Shown piece by piece: positions 16,776 to 26,905 of a stretch of 64,000 nucleotides of DNA. Location of the stretch: the NCBI RefSeq assembly GCF_946407605.1, contig NZ_CAMJOS010000004.1, positions 124,001 to 188,000 on the forward strand, read 5' to 3'. A model generated the notes under the pieces. That model ran no database searches. It saw only the letters and a list, made by a program, of their open reading frames with translations, and was not told the DNA's origin. This DNA comes from an uncultured Prevotella sp. (GTDB lineage: Bacteria > Bacteroidota > Bacteroidia > Bacteroidales > Bacteroidaceae). Each line of letters begins with the position of its first letter. Positions within the stretch are counted from its first letter, which is position 1. Made by a program: the position numbers and the translations under genes.

Positions 16776-18032
16776 ATGGTACTGAATTATATTTGGATAG
16801 CATTTTTCGTCATTGCTTTTATTGTGGCCCTCTTCTCGTCACTGTGGAATCTGTTTGTCTATCACATGGATCCAGTTGAAGCATTCAAGGTATTCCAAGA
16901 GATGATGGACTCTACGTTCTCTTCGTCATCCACAGCTTTTGAGATATCGTTGGGACTGACGGGTGTGTTGGCCCTGTGGCTCGGCATAATGAAGATTGGC
17001 GAACGTGGCGGACTGGTTAATTTCATGGCCTGGCTGCTGTCGCCTGTGTTCATCCGTCTCTTCCCTGACATCCCTAAAGGACATCCCGTCACTGGTAGCA
17101 TATTCATGAATGTAGCTGCCAACATGCTGGGACTCGACAATGCCGCTACGCCGTTGGGACTGAAGGCTATGGAGCAGTTGCAGGAGCTGAACCCCAAGAA
17201 GGATACGGCCTCGAACCCCATGATTATGTTCCTGGTATTGAACACCAGCGGACTGACACTCATCCCTGTGAGCATCTTTGTCTATCGCGCCCAGCAGGGA
17301 GCCGCCCAGCCCACCGACATCTTTATCCCCATCCTGCTGGCCACATTCTTCTCTACCATGATGGGTGTGCTTATCACTTCCATCTTCCAGCGCATCAACC
17401 TGTTCAACTGGGTGTTGATGCTCACACTTGGCGGAGCCTGTCTGCTGGTGTCTGGTTTCATCTGGGTCTTCACAATCAACCCCAAAATGATGAGCGACCT
17501 CTGCACTATTGCCGCCAACGTGATACTGACAACCATTATTGTAGCTTTCGTATTAGTTGGCCTCTTCCGTCGTGTCAATGTATATGACGCCTTCATAGAG
17601 GGAGCCAAGGATGGCTTCCATACGGCTGTCCGCATCATACCATATCTGGTGGCTATCCTCGTTGGAATCGCTGTTTTTCGTGCCTCTGGAGCAATGGGAT
17701 GGCTTATTAATGGCATCGGCTGGTGCGTTGATCAGGTTGGACTCAACAGCGACTTTGTGGCTGCCCTGCCTACTGCTCTGATGAAGCCTCTGAGCGGCAG
17801 CGGAGCACGTGGTATGATGGTTGACGCGATGACCACCTATGGTGCCGACTCGTTTGTGGGTCGTCTGTCGTGTATCTTCCAAGGCAGCACCGATACAACC
17901 TTCTATATCCTAGCCGTCTATTTCGGCTCGGTTGGCATCCGCTATACACGTCATGCCGTAGCCTGCGGTCTGTTGGCAGACCTCGCCGGCATCATCGCGG
18001 CAATATTCATCTGTTACATGTTTTTCGCATAG
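16776..18032 (+). CDS. Nucleoside-recognition (gate) domain membrane protein, SpmA-SpmB fusion type
   Basis: A 418-residue inner-membrane protein with about ten hydrophobic segments. It contains two gate domains, corresponding to SpmA and SpmB of spore formers fused in one chain: the first with GHPVTGSIFMNVAANMLGL, the second with ALPTALMKPLSGSGARGMM. Related proteins recognise nucleosides or transport small solutes; its role in a non-sporing bacterium is unknown. The start at 16776 is set by the promoter at 16760-16767. It heads a collinear run of five genes separated by 15-20 bases. Confidence 0.85.
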   Translation: MVLNYIWIAFFVIAFIVALFSSLWNLFVYHMDPVEAFKVFQEMMDSTFSSSSTAFEISLGLTGVLALWLGIMKIGERGGLVNFMAWLLSPVFIRLFPDIPKGHPVTGSIFMNVAANMLGLDNAATPLGLKAMEQLQELNPKKDTASNPMIMFLVLNTSGLTLIPVSIFVYRAQQGAAQPTDIFIPILLATFFSTMMGVLITSIFQRINLFNWVLMLTLGGACLLVSGFIWVFTINPKMMSDLCTIAANVILTTIIVAFVLVGLFRRVNVYDAFIEGAKDGFHTAVRIIPYLVAILVGIAVFRASGAMGWLINGIGWCVDQVGLNSDFVAALPTALMKPLSGSGARGMMVDAMTTYGADSFVGRLSCIFQGSTDTTFYILAVYFGSVGIRYTRHAVACGLLADLAGIIAAIFICYMFFA

Positions 18033-18048
18033 CCTCACATCATAAAAT

Positions 18049-19512
18049 ATGGCAAACTTAAAGTCTCTGGCCAAGGACACGGCCATCTACGGATTATCGA
18101 GTATCGTAGGCAGATTCCTCAACTATCTGCTGGTGCCACTATATACCCACTACATGCCAAAAGCATCGGGCGATTATGGCGTGAGTACCAATATCTATGC
18201 CTATACCGCACTTATCCTGGTACTGCTCACCTTCGGCATGGAGACCACCCTGTTCCGCTTTGCCAACGACGACAAGAGTAAGCCCGATACGGTTTTCTCC
18301 ACGGTGATGGCTGTTGTGGGGTCTCTCACATTGGTATTCCTCCTGTTAGTCTTCGGTTTGATTGATCCCATCAGTAGCAGCCTAGGTTATGCCGAGCATC
18401 CGGAATATCTGCAGATGATGGCTGTTGTAGTGGCCCTCGATGCCCTGCAGGCCATTCCCTTCAGCTATCTGCGTTTCCAGAAACGCCCCATCCGCTTTGC
18501 CTCGCTGAAGATGCTGTTCATCATACTGAACATTGGCCTCAACGTCATCTACTTTGTATGGCTGGGTAAGACATCTGTGTTCTATGTGTTCTTCATCAAC
18601 CTGCTGTGTACAGCATTCGTCACCTTCTTCTTTATACCCAACCTGTTCCGCATTCACTGGCACTTTGACGGCAAGCTGCTGAAGGAGATGCTAAGCTATT
18701 CGTGGCCTATCCTTATCCTGGGCATTGCAGGCATTCTGAATCAGGTGGCAGACAAGATCGTGTTCCCGTTGGTTTATCCCGATGAGGATCAGGCCAACGT
18801 GCAATTGGGTATCTATGGCTCCTGCGTAAAGATTGCTATGATTATGGCTATGATTACTCAGGCTTTCCGCTATGCCTACGAGCCCATCGTCTTTGCCAAG
18901 AGTAAGGATGCCGACAAGAGCGAGTACTACGCCTCGGCCATGAAATACTTCCTGATATTTACCCTGCTGGCCTTCCTCTGTGTGGTAGGCTGGATGCCGT
19001 TGCTGCAATATATAATTGGTGAAGAATATCGCGAAGGACTAGCTGTGGTGCCTGTGGTCATGGTAGCCGAGATTATGATGGGTGTCTACTTCAACCTGTC
19101 GTTCTGGTATAAACTCATCGACAAGACCATCTATGGTGCATGGTTCTCGCTGGCTGGCTGTGCTGTGCTCTTTGCCGTTAACATCCTGTTCATTCCAGAA
19201 TATAGCTATTGGGCCTGTGCTTGGGGTGGTGTGGCAGGTTATGGCACGGCAATGATACTAAGTTATATCGTGGGACAACATAAGAATCCCATACCCTACC
19301 CTTTGAAAGATATCACCATCTATATTGGTATCACGACTGTCTTCACAGCTATCATCATTATCGGTGCCCACTATCTGCCTACTTGGGCACAACTGCTATG
19401 CAATACTTTCTGGATCGTGCTTTTCCTGGCTTATGTCATCAAGTGCGACCTGCCACTCAGCCGTGTTCCTGTCATCGGCCGCTATTTCAACAAAAACAAA
19501 CAGAATAACTAA
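18049..19512 (+). CDS. Polysaccharide flippase (Wzx/MATE-like)
   Basis: A 487-residue membrane protein with about 12-14 hydrophobic helices. The N-terminal LAKDTAIYGLSSIVGRFLNYLLVPLY block is typical of the oligosaccharide/lipopolysaccharide flippase superfamily in Bacteroidetes. Such proteins move undecaprenyl-linked sugars across the inner membrane. No glycosyltransferases are nearby, so the cargo cannot be inferred. It starts 16 bases after the gate-domain gene. Confidence 0.88.
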   Translation: MANLKSLAKDTAIYGLSSIVGRFLNYLLVPLYTHYMPKASGDYGVSTNIYAYTALILVLLTFGMETTLFRFANDDKSKPDTVFSTVMAVVGSLTLVFLLLVFGLIDPISSSLGYAEHPEYLQMMAVVVALDALQAIPFSYLRFQKRPIRFASLKMLFIILNIGLNVIYFVWLGKTSVFYVFFINLLCTAFVTFFFIPNLFRIHWHFDGKLLKEMLSYSWPILILGIAGILNQVADKIVFPLVYPDEDQANVQLGIYGSCVKIAMIMAMITQAFRYAYEPIVFAKSKDADKSEYYASAMKYFLIFTLLAFLCVVGWMPLLQYIIGEEYREGLAVVPVVMVAEIMMGVYFNLSFWYKLIDKTIYGAWFSLAGCAVLFAVNILFIPEYSYWACAWGGVAGYGTAMILSYIVGQHKNPIPYPLKDITIYIGITTVFTAIIIIGAHYLPTWAQLLCNTFWIVLFLAYVIKCDLPLSRVPVIGRYFNKNKQNN

Positions 19513-19527
19513 AGACTTTATTATCTT

Positions 19528-22500
19528 ATGTGGTCAAGTATCTTAGCCATTGTCATTACCATTAACGAACTCATGGCATCGAATGCCGGAGTTGTGATGA
19601 GTCCTGCCACCAATTTCGACAGTTGGATTGAGCTTTACAATCCTTCTGAACAAGAGGTCAACCTCGCCGGCATGTACTTAAGCAACGATGCCGGGAATCT
19701 AACCCGCTGGCAGATGCCCGATGATATTGGAAAGGTTCCTGCGAAAGGCTTCAAGGTGGTATGGCTTGGCTCTAACGACATCATGAGCAATCAGGCACCA
19801 TTTAAGTTGGACTGCGACGGCGGCACCATCTGTCTAAGCGACAAGAACGGGCAGTTGATAACCAGCATAGACTATCCCAAAGCCATGAGCCGAACGGCTT
19901 GGGCCCGTACCTCTGATGGTGGCGACACTTGGGGATGGACTGACACCCCTACCCCAGAGACTACGAACGCTACGTCGACTTTTGCCAGCGAGCGGTTGGC
20001 ACCACCTGTTGTCAATCAAGGCAGCACGCTTTTCCATGGCTCGCTGAATATCAAGGTGGATATCCCTGAAGGTACCACACTGATGTACACCACCGATGGC
20101 AGTATGCCCCAAAAGCCCACCTCATCCCCAGAGGGAGAGGAAGGTCCTGTTGATGAATGGAAAAACTGGGTGAAGAATGGCGACTGTGAGGGTAACGATG
20201 CCTCCTGTCTGGTATGCAAGAATGGTGATGAAAGTGGAAAGATGAATACCTATTTCGTTGATGGCGCAGGCTACAACGGCACACGAGGCATCAAGGTGCA
20301 CTCTATTGACAACCCAGAGTATGAATGGGACACTCAGTTCTTTATCTATACCCCTGACCATATTTGGAATGCCGGCGACAAATACCGTTTCAGCATGAAG
20401 GTACGTGCCGACAGGAATGACCATATCACCCCTCAGACTCAACGGACACCCGGCAGCTATATCCACTGGCAGATGCTAAGCGGCGGCTTTAATGTCACCA
20501 CCGAATGGAAGGAGTACTACTATGAAGGTACTATCACTTCCGAACAAGCCGGTGACGGTGTCATGCAGACCATTGCCTTCCATTTGAACGAGAGTTCAGT
20601 GGCAAACAACTTCTACTTTGACGACATTGTGTGGGAGTCATATAAAGAAGAGGGTTCAAGCACAACCAATACCAGCAAGCAGAGCAAGGACGGACAGTTT
20701 TCCATCACTCGCACCACGAACTTCGTCTTCCGACTATTCAAAGACGGCTTCCTGCCCAGCGTGCCTGTCACCCGCAGTTATATCCTACCAGAAAACGAAT
20801 ACACCATACCTATTGTCTCCATCGTTGGCGATGAGCGTTACTTCACCGATGCCATGTGGGGTATCGACGTGAATGGCTCCAACGGCATTCCTGGCAATAG
20901 CAGCGACGAACCCGTAAACTGGAACCAGCCATGGGACCGTCCTGTCAACTTCAGCTATATCAGTCCTACTGACGGCATGCTGTTCAATCAGGATGTCAAC
21001 ATCAGCATATCGGGTGGATGGACTCGCGCTTCCACTCCCCGATCCATGAAACTCAAGTCAAACAAGGTCTTTGACGACTTGAACCATTTGGACTATGCCT
21101 TCTTCCCCCAGAAGCCTTATATCCGCAGCAAGACGCTGTTGGTTCGCAACGGTGGTAATGACGTCTATTCCGGCTCTCGTTTCATGGATCCGGCACTCAC
21201 CACGATCATCCATCGTTCAGGCATCGACATCGATGTACAGAGCTTTGTTCAAGTGGTGGAATATATCAACGGCCGCTTTAAGGGTGTGCTGAATCTGCGC
21301 GAGCCTAACAATGACAAGTTTGTCTATGCCAACTTCGGCTATGACGATGAAGAGATAGACATGTTCGAGAATGGCACCTTTAAGAATGGTACTAAAGAGG
21401 CCTATGACCGACTCCTTGAGTTGAGTGAGCACGTCACAGATGCTGGCGCCTATGACGAGGTAAAGATGTTGCTCGACATTGATGAGTTCACGAACTATAT
21501 GGCTGCTGAGCTTTATATCGGTAACGACGACTGGCCCGAGAACAATGTCAAGGCCTATCGCAGTCAGGACGATGGACGTTATCGCTTTATCTGCTTCGAC
21601 CTGGACTATGCCCTGAACGTCTGGGACCGCCGCATCTCCTCGCTCGACAATTTTAACAGTGTGAAGATGGTACGTCTGTTCAAGAACCTGCTCAAACACG
21701 ACGAATACAGAAAGAAGTTCATCGATACGTTCTGTATTATGGCAGGCAGTGTCTTTGAGAAAGACCGCGCCTCTGCTATTGTTGATGAGTTGGCCGATGC
21801 TATGCGACCGATGTCTCAGCTCGACGGCAAACTACCCGATAACTCTGCCAATAAAATAAAGACAAAGCTGGAAACCCGTCTAGATGACTTGATAAACCAG
21901 CTGCAACAATACGGACCGATGCAACTTAGCGGTACAAAGAAACACAGCGTGCAGTTTGGTGCCGATGTTGATGGTGCCAACATTTATATCAACGGTATTG
22001 AGGTGCCCTACGCCGATTTTAACGGCAAGCTTTTCGCTCCTGTGCAGTTAGAGGCCAAGGCTCCTGCTGGCTACACCTTCGCAGGTTGGAAAAAATCCTC
22101 TGGGTCTCTTGCCCAAGTCTTTGGAATGAACGACACCTGGAAATACTACGATGGCGGCGAGGCTAGTGCCAACTGGCAGACCAACAACTTCAATGATACT
22201 TCATGGAAGTCAGGTGCTGCACCTCTGGGGTATAAAATGAACGGCGTTCAGACCTCCGTCAGCTATGGTAATGATGACCAGCAGAAACACCCCACTACCT
22301 ATTTCCGAAAGAAATTCAACCTATACGTTGCTCCTACCTCACGAGACATCTTCCAACTTAATTATCAGTTGGATGACGGATGCGTGGTATGGGTCAACGG
22401 TGAAGAGGCTGGCCGCGTCAACATGCGTCAGGGTACCGTCAACTACGACACGTTCTCGCAGACCTATGCCGGTGATACTCCTCTGACAGGCACCATTGAC

Positions 22501-23493
22501 CTGAATCCGTCATTGTTTAAAAAAGGGAGTAATGTCATCGCCGTTGAGGTGCATAACACCAGTTACACCTCTGGCGACCTGTTCTGGGCTGGAGAACTGG
22601 AGACGACTGTTGGTGCAGACAGCAGTGATAACACCGTGACGGATGCCGTTATCACCCTGACAGACAACACCGTCAATCTGATGGCTACATTCACGCCTCT
22701 TTCGGCAGAAGAACGTGCTGCCCAAGGCATCAACCCTGTGCGCATCAACGAGGTAAGTGCTTCGAATGGCATCTATGTCAATGAGTTCTTCAAACACAAC
22801 GACTGGATTGAACTGTATAACACTACCGACCAACCTATTGATGTGGACGGCATGTATTTAAGTGATAACTTGAACAAACCTCAGAAATATCAAATCAGTA
22901 AGACCATAGCGTCTGACCCCAGCATCAAGATCAATACCATTATACCCGCTCACGGGTACCTTATTATATGGTGTGACAAACTGGAGCCGAAGTCACAGTT
23001 GCATGCCTCATTCAAGTTGGAAGCCGAGGGAGGCGACATCTTGCTGACTGCTGCCGACGGAAGTTGGAGCGACCACCTCGTTTATACGGCTATGAAGAGT
23101 GACGAGACCGTAGGACGCTATCCTGACGGTAGTAACGACGTCATCACGATGAACGTGCCAACCATCGCCAAAGCCAATAACACAAGTAGCTACACAACGG
23201 CGGTCACTCAGCCAGACCCAGCAACAGGTATCAGCGATATCACTGCCGATAACACCGTGGGTATCAACATCCGCTATGTGGCTGGACGTTTGATCTTGCG
23301 CAGCAGCATTCCTGTTAATACCACAAAGGTTGACATCTGCAATCTGGCTGGACAGTCGCTTGGCACGATGACGGCAGACCTAAACAACGGCTATGCTGAG
23401 TTGCCACTCGACGGACTCTCATCAGGCTGCTATATCGCCAGGCTCTCTGATGGTCGCGGTCATACCACATCATGTAAATTCATCAAGAAGTAA
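19528..23493 (+). CDS. CotH-kinase protein with lamin-tail domains and T9SS sorting tail
   Basis: A 1321-residue exported multidomain protein. In order: a lamin-tail domain (about 8-110, INELMASN and DSWIELYNPS), a carbohydrate-binding-like domain (about 205-370), a CotH kinase-like domain (about 420-780) with the acidic FICFDLDYALN motif, a beta-repeat stretch, a galactose-binding-like domain (about 880-1050), a second lamin-tail domain (about 1075-1200, INEVSASNGIYVN), and a type IX secretion C-terminal tail (about 1245-1321, ending SCKFIKK). The N-terminus is short for a signal peptide (WSSILAIVI). CotH homologues phosphorylate proteins in Bacillus; here the function is inferred to be cell-surface or secreted. 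It sits between a flippase and a peptidase. Confidence 0.85.
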   Translation: MWSSILAIVITINELMASNAGVVMSPATNFDSWIELYNPSEQEVNLAGMYLSNDAGNLTRWQMPDDIGKVPAKGFKVVWLGSNDIMSNQAPFKLDCDGGTICLSDKNGQLITSIDYPKAMSRTAWARTSDGGDTWGWTDTPTPETTNATSTFASERLAPPVVNQGSTLFHGSLNIKVDIPEGTTLMYTTDGSMPQKPTSSPEGEEGPVDEWKNWVKNGDCEGNDASCLVCKNGDESGKMNTYFVDGAGYNGTRGIKVHSIDNPEYEWDTQFFIYTPDHIWNAGDKYRFSMKVRADRNDHITPQTQRTPGSYIHWQMLSGGFNVTTEWKEYYYEGTITSEQAGDGVMQTIAFHLNESSVANNFYFDDIVWESYKEEGSSTTNTSKQSKDGQFSITRTTNFVFRLFKDGFLPSVPVTRSYILPENEYTIPIVSIVGDERYFTDAMWGIDVNGSNGIPGNSSDEPVNWNQPWDRPVNFSYISPTDGMLFNQDVNISISGGWTRASTPRSMKLKSNKVFDDLNHLDYAFFPQKPYIRSKTLLVRNGGNDVYSGSRFMDPALTTIIHRSGIDIDVQSFVQVVEYINGRFKGVLNLREPNNDKFVYANFGYDDEEIDMFENGTFKNGTKEAYDRLLELSEHVTDAGAYDEVKMLLDIDEFTNYMAAELYIGNDDWPENNVKAYRSQDDGRYRFICFDLDYALNVWDRRISSLDNFNSVKMVRLFKNLLKHDEYRKKFIDTFCIMAGSVFEKDRASAIVDELADAMRPMSQLDGKLPDNSANKIKTKLETRLDDLINQLQQYGPMQLSGTKKHSVQFGADVDGANIYINGIEVPYADFNGKLFAPVQLEAKAPAGYTFAGWKKSSGSLAQVFGMNDTWKYYDGGEASANWQTNNFNDTSWKSGAAPLGYKMNGVQTSVSYGNDDQQKHPTTYFRKKFNLYVAPTSRDIFQLNYQLDDGCVVWVNGEEAGRVNMRQGTVNYDTFSQTYAGDTPLTGTIDLNPSLFKKGSNVIAVEVHNTSYTSGDLFWAGELETTVGADSSDNTVTDAVITLTDNTVNLMATFTPLSAEERAAQGINPVRINEVSASNGIYVNEFFKHNDWIELYNTTDQPIDVDGMYLSDNLNKPQKYQISKTIASDPSIKINTIIPAHGYLIIWCDKLEPKSQLHASFKLEAEGGDILLTAADGSWSDHLVYTAMKSDETVGRYPDGSNDVITMNVPTIAKANNTSSYTTAVTQPDPATGISDITADNTVGINIRYVAGRLILRSSIPVNTTKVDICNLAGQSLGTMTADLNNGYAELPLDGLSSGCYIARLSDGRGHTTSCKFIKK

Positions 23494-23512
23494 TCTACAC
23501 ATTATTATATAT

Positions 23513-25591
23513 ATGAAGAAAAAAATCTTATTAGCACTTCTGGCCCCTCTGGCCATATCCTCTGTCCACGCCGATGAAGGTATGTGGACACTCTACAACC
23601 TGCCACAGGCTGTTTACGAACAAATGAAAAACTACGGCTACGAGCTGCCCTACGACAAACTGTATCAGGCCGATGATGCCATCATGCATGCTGTGGTCAA
23701 CTTCTCGGGCTATTGCTCGGGCGTGGTGGTTAGCCCCGACGGACTGGTCTTCACCAACCACCATTGCGGTTTCGAATCTATCCGCTCACACTCTACCGTA
23801 GAGCACGACTATATGCTAAACGGCTTCATTGCCAAGAGTTTTGAGGAGGAACTGCCCAACAAGGATATGTTTGTTTCGTTCATGGTGGAACAGAAGGATA
23901 TCACCGAACAGGTACTGACACCTGAATTCGAGAAGATGACAGTCAAGGAACGTTCCGTTTTCCTCGATTCCATCGAAAATGTCATGTCGAAAGAGGTCAA
24001 GGAAAAGGATGCCACACTTCATCTGGAAATCAAGCCCTTCTACGAGGGTAACCGTTATTTCGCTACCACCTATCGCAACTTCACCGACCTGCGCTTGGTT
24101 TTCGCCATCCCCAAGTCTATGGGTAAGTTCGGTGGTGAAACCGACAACTGGATGTGGCCTCGTCAGACCTGTGACTTCTCTGTGTTCCGCATCTATGCCG
24201 ACCCGAAGACCAACGGTCCTGCTGCCTATTCGAAAGACAACGTGCCCTATCACCCCGAACACTGGGCCCGTATTTCTGATGAAGGTTATCAAGAAGGTTC
24301 TTTCTCAATGACAATGGGTTATCCCGGCTCTACCTCACGCTATCTGAGCAGCTTCGGTATTCAGGAGCGCTATGAGCAGAATGCAGTCCGAGCCCAGGTT
24401 CGCGGTGTGAAACAGGATGTGATGAAACGCCACATGGATGCCTCTGAGGCTGTTCGTATTAAATACGACTCTAAGTATGCACAGAGCAGCAACTACTGGA
24501 AGAACTCCCTTGGCATGAACAAATGCATCGACTCCATCGGACTTATTCGTCAGAAGCAGGTGTTTGAGGCACAACTGCGACAGTGGTGCGACTCTACCGG
24601 CCTATTCCAGAACAAGCTCGACTTCCAGCGCTTGGAGCGTTTCTATGCCAAACGTACTGAGGTGATGAAAGCCGCCATGTACTTCTCTGAGACGTTCCGT
24701 CGCACCGATGAGCTCTCCACTCGTGCCCAGTTTGTCCACAATGGTGCTAACCCTAAAGGCCACGGCAAACGTCAGTATATCACACTGAAGAACAATGGCG
24801 AGACTTGGGACTACGACACCGACCGCGAGATTCTCGGCACGCTGCTGAAGAATTTCCGTGAAAAGATGACTAACGACAAATACGTGCCTGCCTTCTATCG
24901 TGATATCATTGATACCAAGTTCGATGGTGACTGTCAGGCATTTGCTGATGCACTTTACGCCAAATCAAAACTGATGAAGAGCGGTAAACGTCTATATCCT
25001 AATAAGAAGTCATTCCTGAAGGACCTTGGCATTCAGTACGGTCTTGACCTAACAACGGTCTATGGCGACCTGGTTTCAGAACTTATGCAGATTAACGATA
25101 GCATTAACGAGCAAGAGCGCTACCTTTGTGAGGCTAAGCTACGCATGGAAGAAGACCTGCCTCATTATAGCGACGCGAACTTCACTATGCGTCTCTCTTA
25201 TGGACAGGTAAAGGAATACAATCTGGGCGGACAACCCTCTGGTTTCCAAACCAAGGCTCCCAGCATGGTGGAAAAAATGAAAAGGGGCGAAACTGTTGAG
25301 GATTATAAGGTAGAGCCAGAGATGATTGACCTGCTGAGCAATGCCGGACAGATGCCGTTGTGCTTCCTTACCACTAATGATATTACTGGCGGCAACAGCG
25401 GCTCGCCGATGTTTGATGCCAAGAACCGTCTTATCGGCCTGGCCTTTGACGGCAACTGGGATTCACTTTCCAGCGATATCTTCTTCGACTCTAAATTGGC
25501 CCGCTGTATCGGTGTTGACATGCGTTATGTTCTCTTTATGATGGATAAATGGGGACATGCCGACAGACTTATCAATGAAATAAGAAGGTAA
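23513..25591 (+). CDS. S46-family dipeptidyl-peptidase, DPP7-type
   Basis: A 692-residue periplasmic serine peptidase with a signal peptide (cleavage after SSVHA). The catalytic triad motifs are TNHHCG (His), the Asp in the GETDNWMWPRQTCD region, and GNSGSP with Ser629. The residue 18 positions after the serine is Gly647. In this family Gly at that site goes with DPP7 (hydrophobic P1 residues) and Arg with DPP11 (acidic P1), so DPP7-type specificity is inferred. The ATG at 23513 gives the signal peptide; the longer frame from 23393 would overlap the CotH gene by 101 bases. Confidence 0.92.
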   Translation: MKKKILLALLAPLAISSVHADEGMWTLYNLPQAVYEQMKNYGYELPYDKLYQADDAIMHAVVNFSGYCSGVVVSPDGLVFTNHHCGFESIRSHSTVEHDYMLNGFIAKSFEEELPNKDMFVSFMVEQKDITEQVLTPEFEKMTVKERSVFLDSIENVMSKEVKEKDATLHLEIKPFYEGNRYFATTYRNFTDLRLVFAIPKSMGKFGGETDNWMWPRQTCDFSVFRIYADPKTNGPAAYSKDNVPYHPEHWARISDEGYQEGSFSMTMGYPGSTSRYLSSFGIQERYEQNAVRAQVRGVKQDVMKRHMDASEAVRIKYDSKYAQSSNYWKNSLGMNKCIDSIGLIRQKQVFEAQLRQWCDSTGLFQNKLDFQRLERFYAKRTEVMKAAMYFSETFRRTDELSTRAQFVHNGANPKGHGKRQYITLKNNGETWDYDTDREILGTLLKNFREKMTNDKYVPAFYRDIIDTKFDGDCQAFADALYAKSKLMKSGKRLYPNKKSFLKDLGIQYGLDLTTVYGDLVSELMQINDSINEQERYLCEAKLRMEEDLPHYSDANFTMRLSYGQVKEYNLGGQPSGFQTKAPSMVEKMKRGETVEDYKVEPEMIDLLSNAGQMPLCFLTTNDITGGNSGSPMFDAKNRLIGLAFDGNWDSLSSDIFFDSKLARCIGVDMRYVLFMMDKWGHADRLINEIRR

Positions 25592-25592
25592 T

Positions 25593-25617
25593 AAGGTGAA
25601 AAGGTAAAATGGTAAAG
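25593..25617 (+). repeat. GGTAAAA repeat, left arm of an inverted pair
   Basis: Three 8-base units (AGGTGAAA, AGGTAAAA, TGGTAAAG). It pairs with 25663-25687 at 21 of 25 positions and would enclose 45 bases containing ATGs at 25633 and 25648. Confidence 0.6.
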
Positions 25618-25632
25618 AACAGCTATCATACC

Positions 25633-26841
25633 ATGTTCAGAAAGGTAATGGGGCTTTTGCTTCTTTACCTTTTTACTTCTTTACCTTTAACCGCACAACA
25701 GGCACGCTACTCCTCAAAACTCAAATGGTCGGCATCGCATTTCACCGATACCATCGACATAGAATGGGAGAGGAATCAGGTCTATGTGCCAGTAGAGATA
25801 AGCGGCAAGCGCTATCGTTTCCTATTTGACACAGGAGCCGCACAAGCAGTGGTTTATGCCGACACACCCATTGAAGGCTGCACACCAGCCGGGTGGATCC
25901 GTTCACACGATGCCATTGGAGCCTCTGATACTGTTTCCATGGTGATATTGCCAGCCATAACGCTAGGCAATATCACCATGAATGGTTGTCAAGCCACCGT
26001 ACAACAACGGCCTGTGCGAGGAAGGAACATCGACGGTATTATAGGATTCAATATCATCAATAGCGGATTAACAGCAAAGATTGATGTTCGCAAGCGCCAT
26101 CTTATCCTTACCGACAACAAGAAATTCTATAAACAGGAAGAAGGACTGGAGACGCGTTACCGTCTGCAGTTTCACGTACCTTATTTTATAATAAGCCCCT
26201 TTGGACGCTATCAGGAAAGTGTGCTCTTTGACACTGGCAGTCGTCAACTCTATGTGATGAACCGCCAAAGTTTTGAAGCCTGTGCTGAGAAGACTGGCGC
26301 TTTCTTTGACACCCAGATTGAAGGTCGCTCTGTTGGTCGTCACGCCATAGGACATTTCGGTGTGGAACCACTCAGCGAAGTCGTATACCTACATCTCAAC
26401 GACCTGCGAATATTCGGCAGCTCCTTCGGTGATTTCCACACTTTGACCACACTTGGCGAATCGCATATCGGTGCTAAGTTACTGGAATATGGAGCCGTCA
26501 TCTTCAATCCACGTAAAAAACGTATACGCTTTCAGCCCTACGAGCAACAAACAGAGATAACTGTTGGCAACAAGCCTTTGGACATTGCTTTCGTGTCAGA
26601 AAACGGGAAGCCCTGCGTAGGCTTGGTTTGGGAACAGAGCGATGCTTATAAAGCAGGTTTCCGCCAAGGTGACATCATTACAAAAATCGACGATTCCATC
26701 GTTAGTAATTTCACGCAATTCGTTACCTGGCCCTTTATTATCGGACGAGAATATCGCTTCACCGTGAAGGCACCGTCGGGCCTTACTCGCGAAATCCGAT
26801 GGACCCGCATTAAAGACTATACGCAACAACAAAGAAACTAA
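25633..26841 (+). CDS. Retropepsin-like aspartyl protease with PDZ domain
   Basis: A periplasmic protein of 402 residues from ATG 25633 (or 410 from ATG 25609, which sits inside a GGTAAAA repeat). The signal peptide ends near LTAQQ. Two aspartyl-protease half-sites are seen, FLFDTGAAQ and VLFDTGSRQ, followed by a PDZ domain in the last 100 residues (GLVWEQSDAYKAGFRQGDIITKI). Having both DTG motifs in one chain suggests a self-contained active site. It is the last gene of the five-gene run and follows the S46 peptidase, so a role in periplasmic protein turnover is plausible. The start choice is uncertain. Confidence 0.85.
   Translation: MFRKVMGLLLLYLFTSLPLTAQQARYSSKLKWSASHFTDTIDIEWERNQVYVPVEISGKRYRFLFDTGAAQAVVYADTPIEGCTPAGWIRSHDAIGASDTVSMVILPAITLGNITMNGCQATVQQRPVRGRNIDGIIGFNIINSGLTAKIDVRKRHLILTDNKKFYKQEEGLETRYRLQFHVPYFIISPFGRYQESVLFDTGSRQLYVMNRQSFEACAEKTGAFFDTQIEGRSVGRHAIGHFGVEPLSEVVYLHLNDLRIFGSSFGDFHTLTTLGESHIGAKLLEYGAVIFNPRKKRIRFQPYEQQTEITVGNKPLDIAFVSENGKPCVGLVWEQSDAYKAGFRQGDIITKIDDSIVSNFTQFVTWPFIIGREYRFTVKAPSGLTREIRWTRIKDYTQQQRN
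25663..25687 (-). repeat. GGTAAAA repeat, right arm, inside the signal-peptide codons
   Basis: The reverse complement of this stretch is again a run of GGTAAA(G/A) units; on the plus strand it writes the LYLFTSLPL part of the aspartyl protease signal peptide. It is the inverted partner of 25593-25617. Confidence 0.6.
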
Positions 26842-26889
26842 TTAACATCTTTTTAGTTTCAATTTCATTGCATTTTCCCTTTTTTTTAC

Positions 26890-26897
26890 TATTTTTG
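26890..26897 (+). promoter_or_regulatory. -7 promoter motif for the sensor pair
   Basis: TATTTTTG, eight bases before the ATG at 26906. Confidence 0.65.
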
Positions 26898-26905
26898 CAG
26901 CCAAG

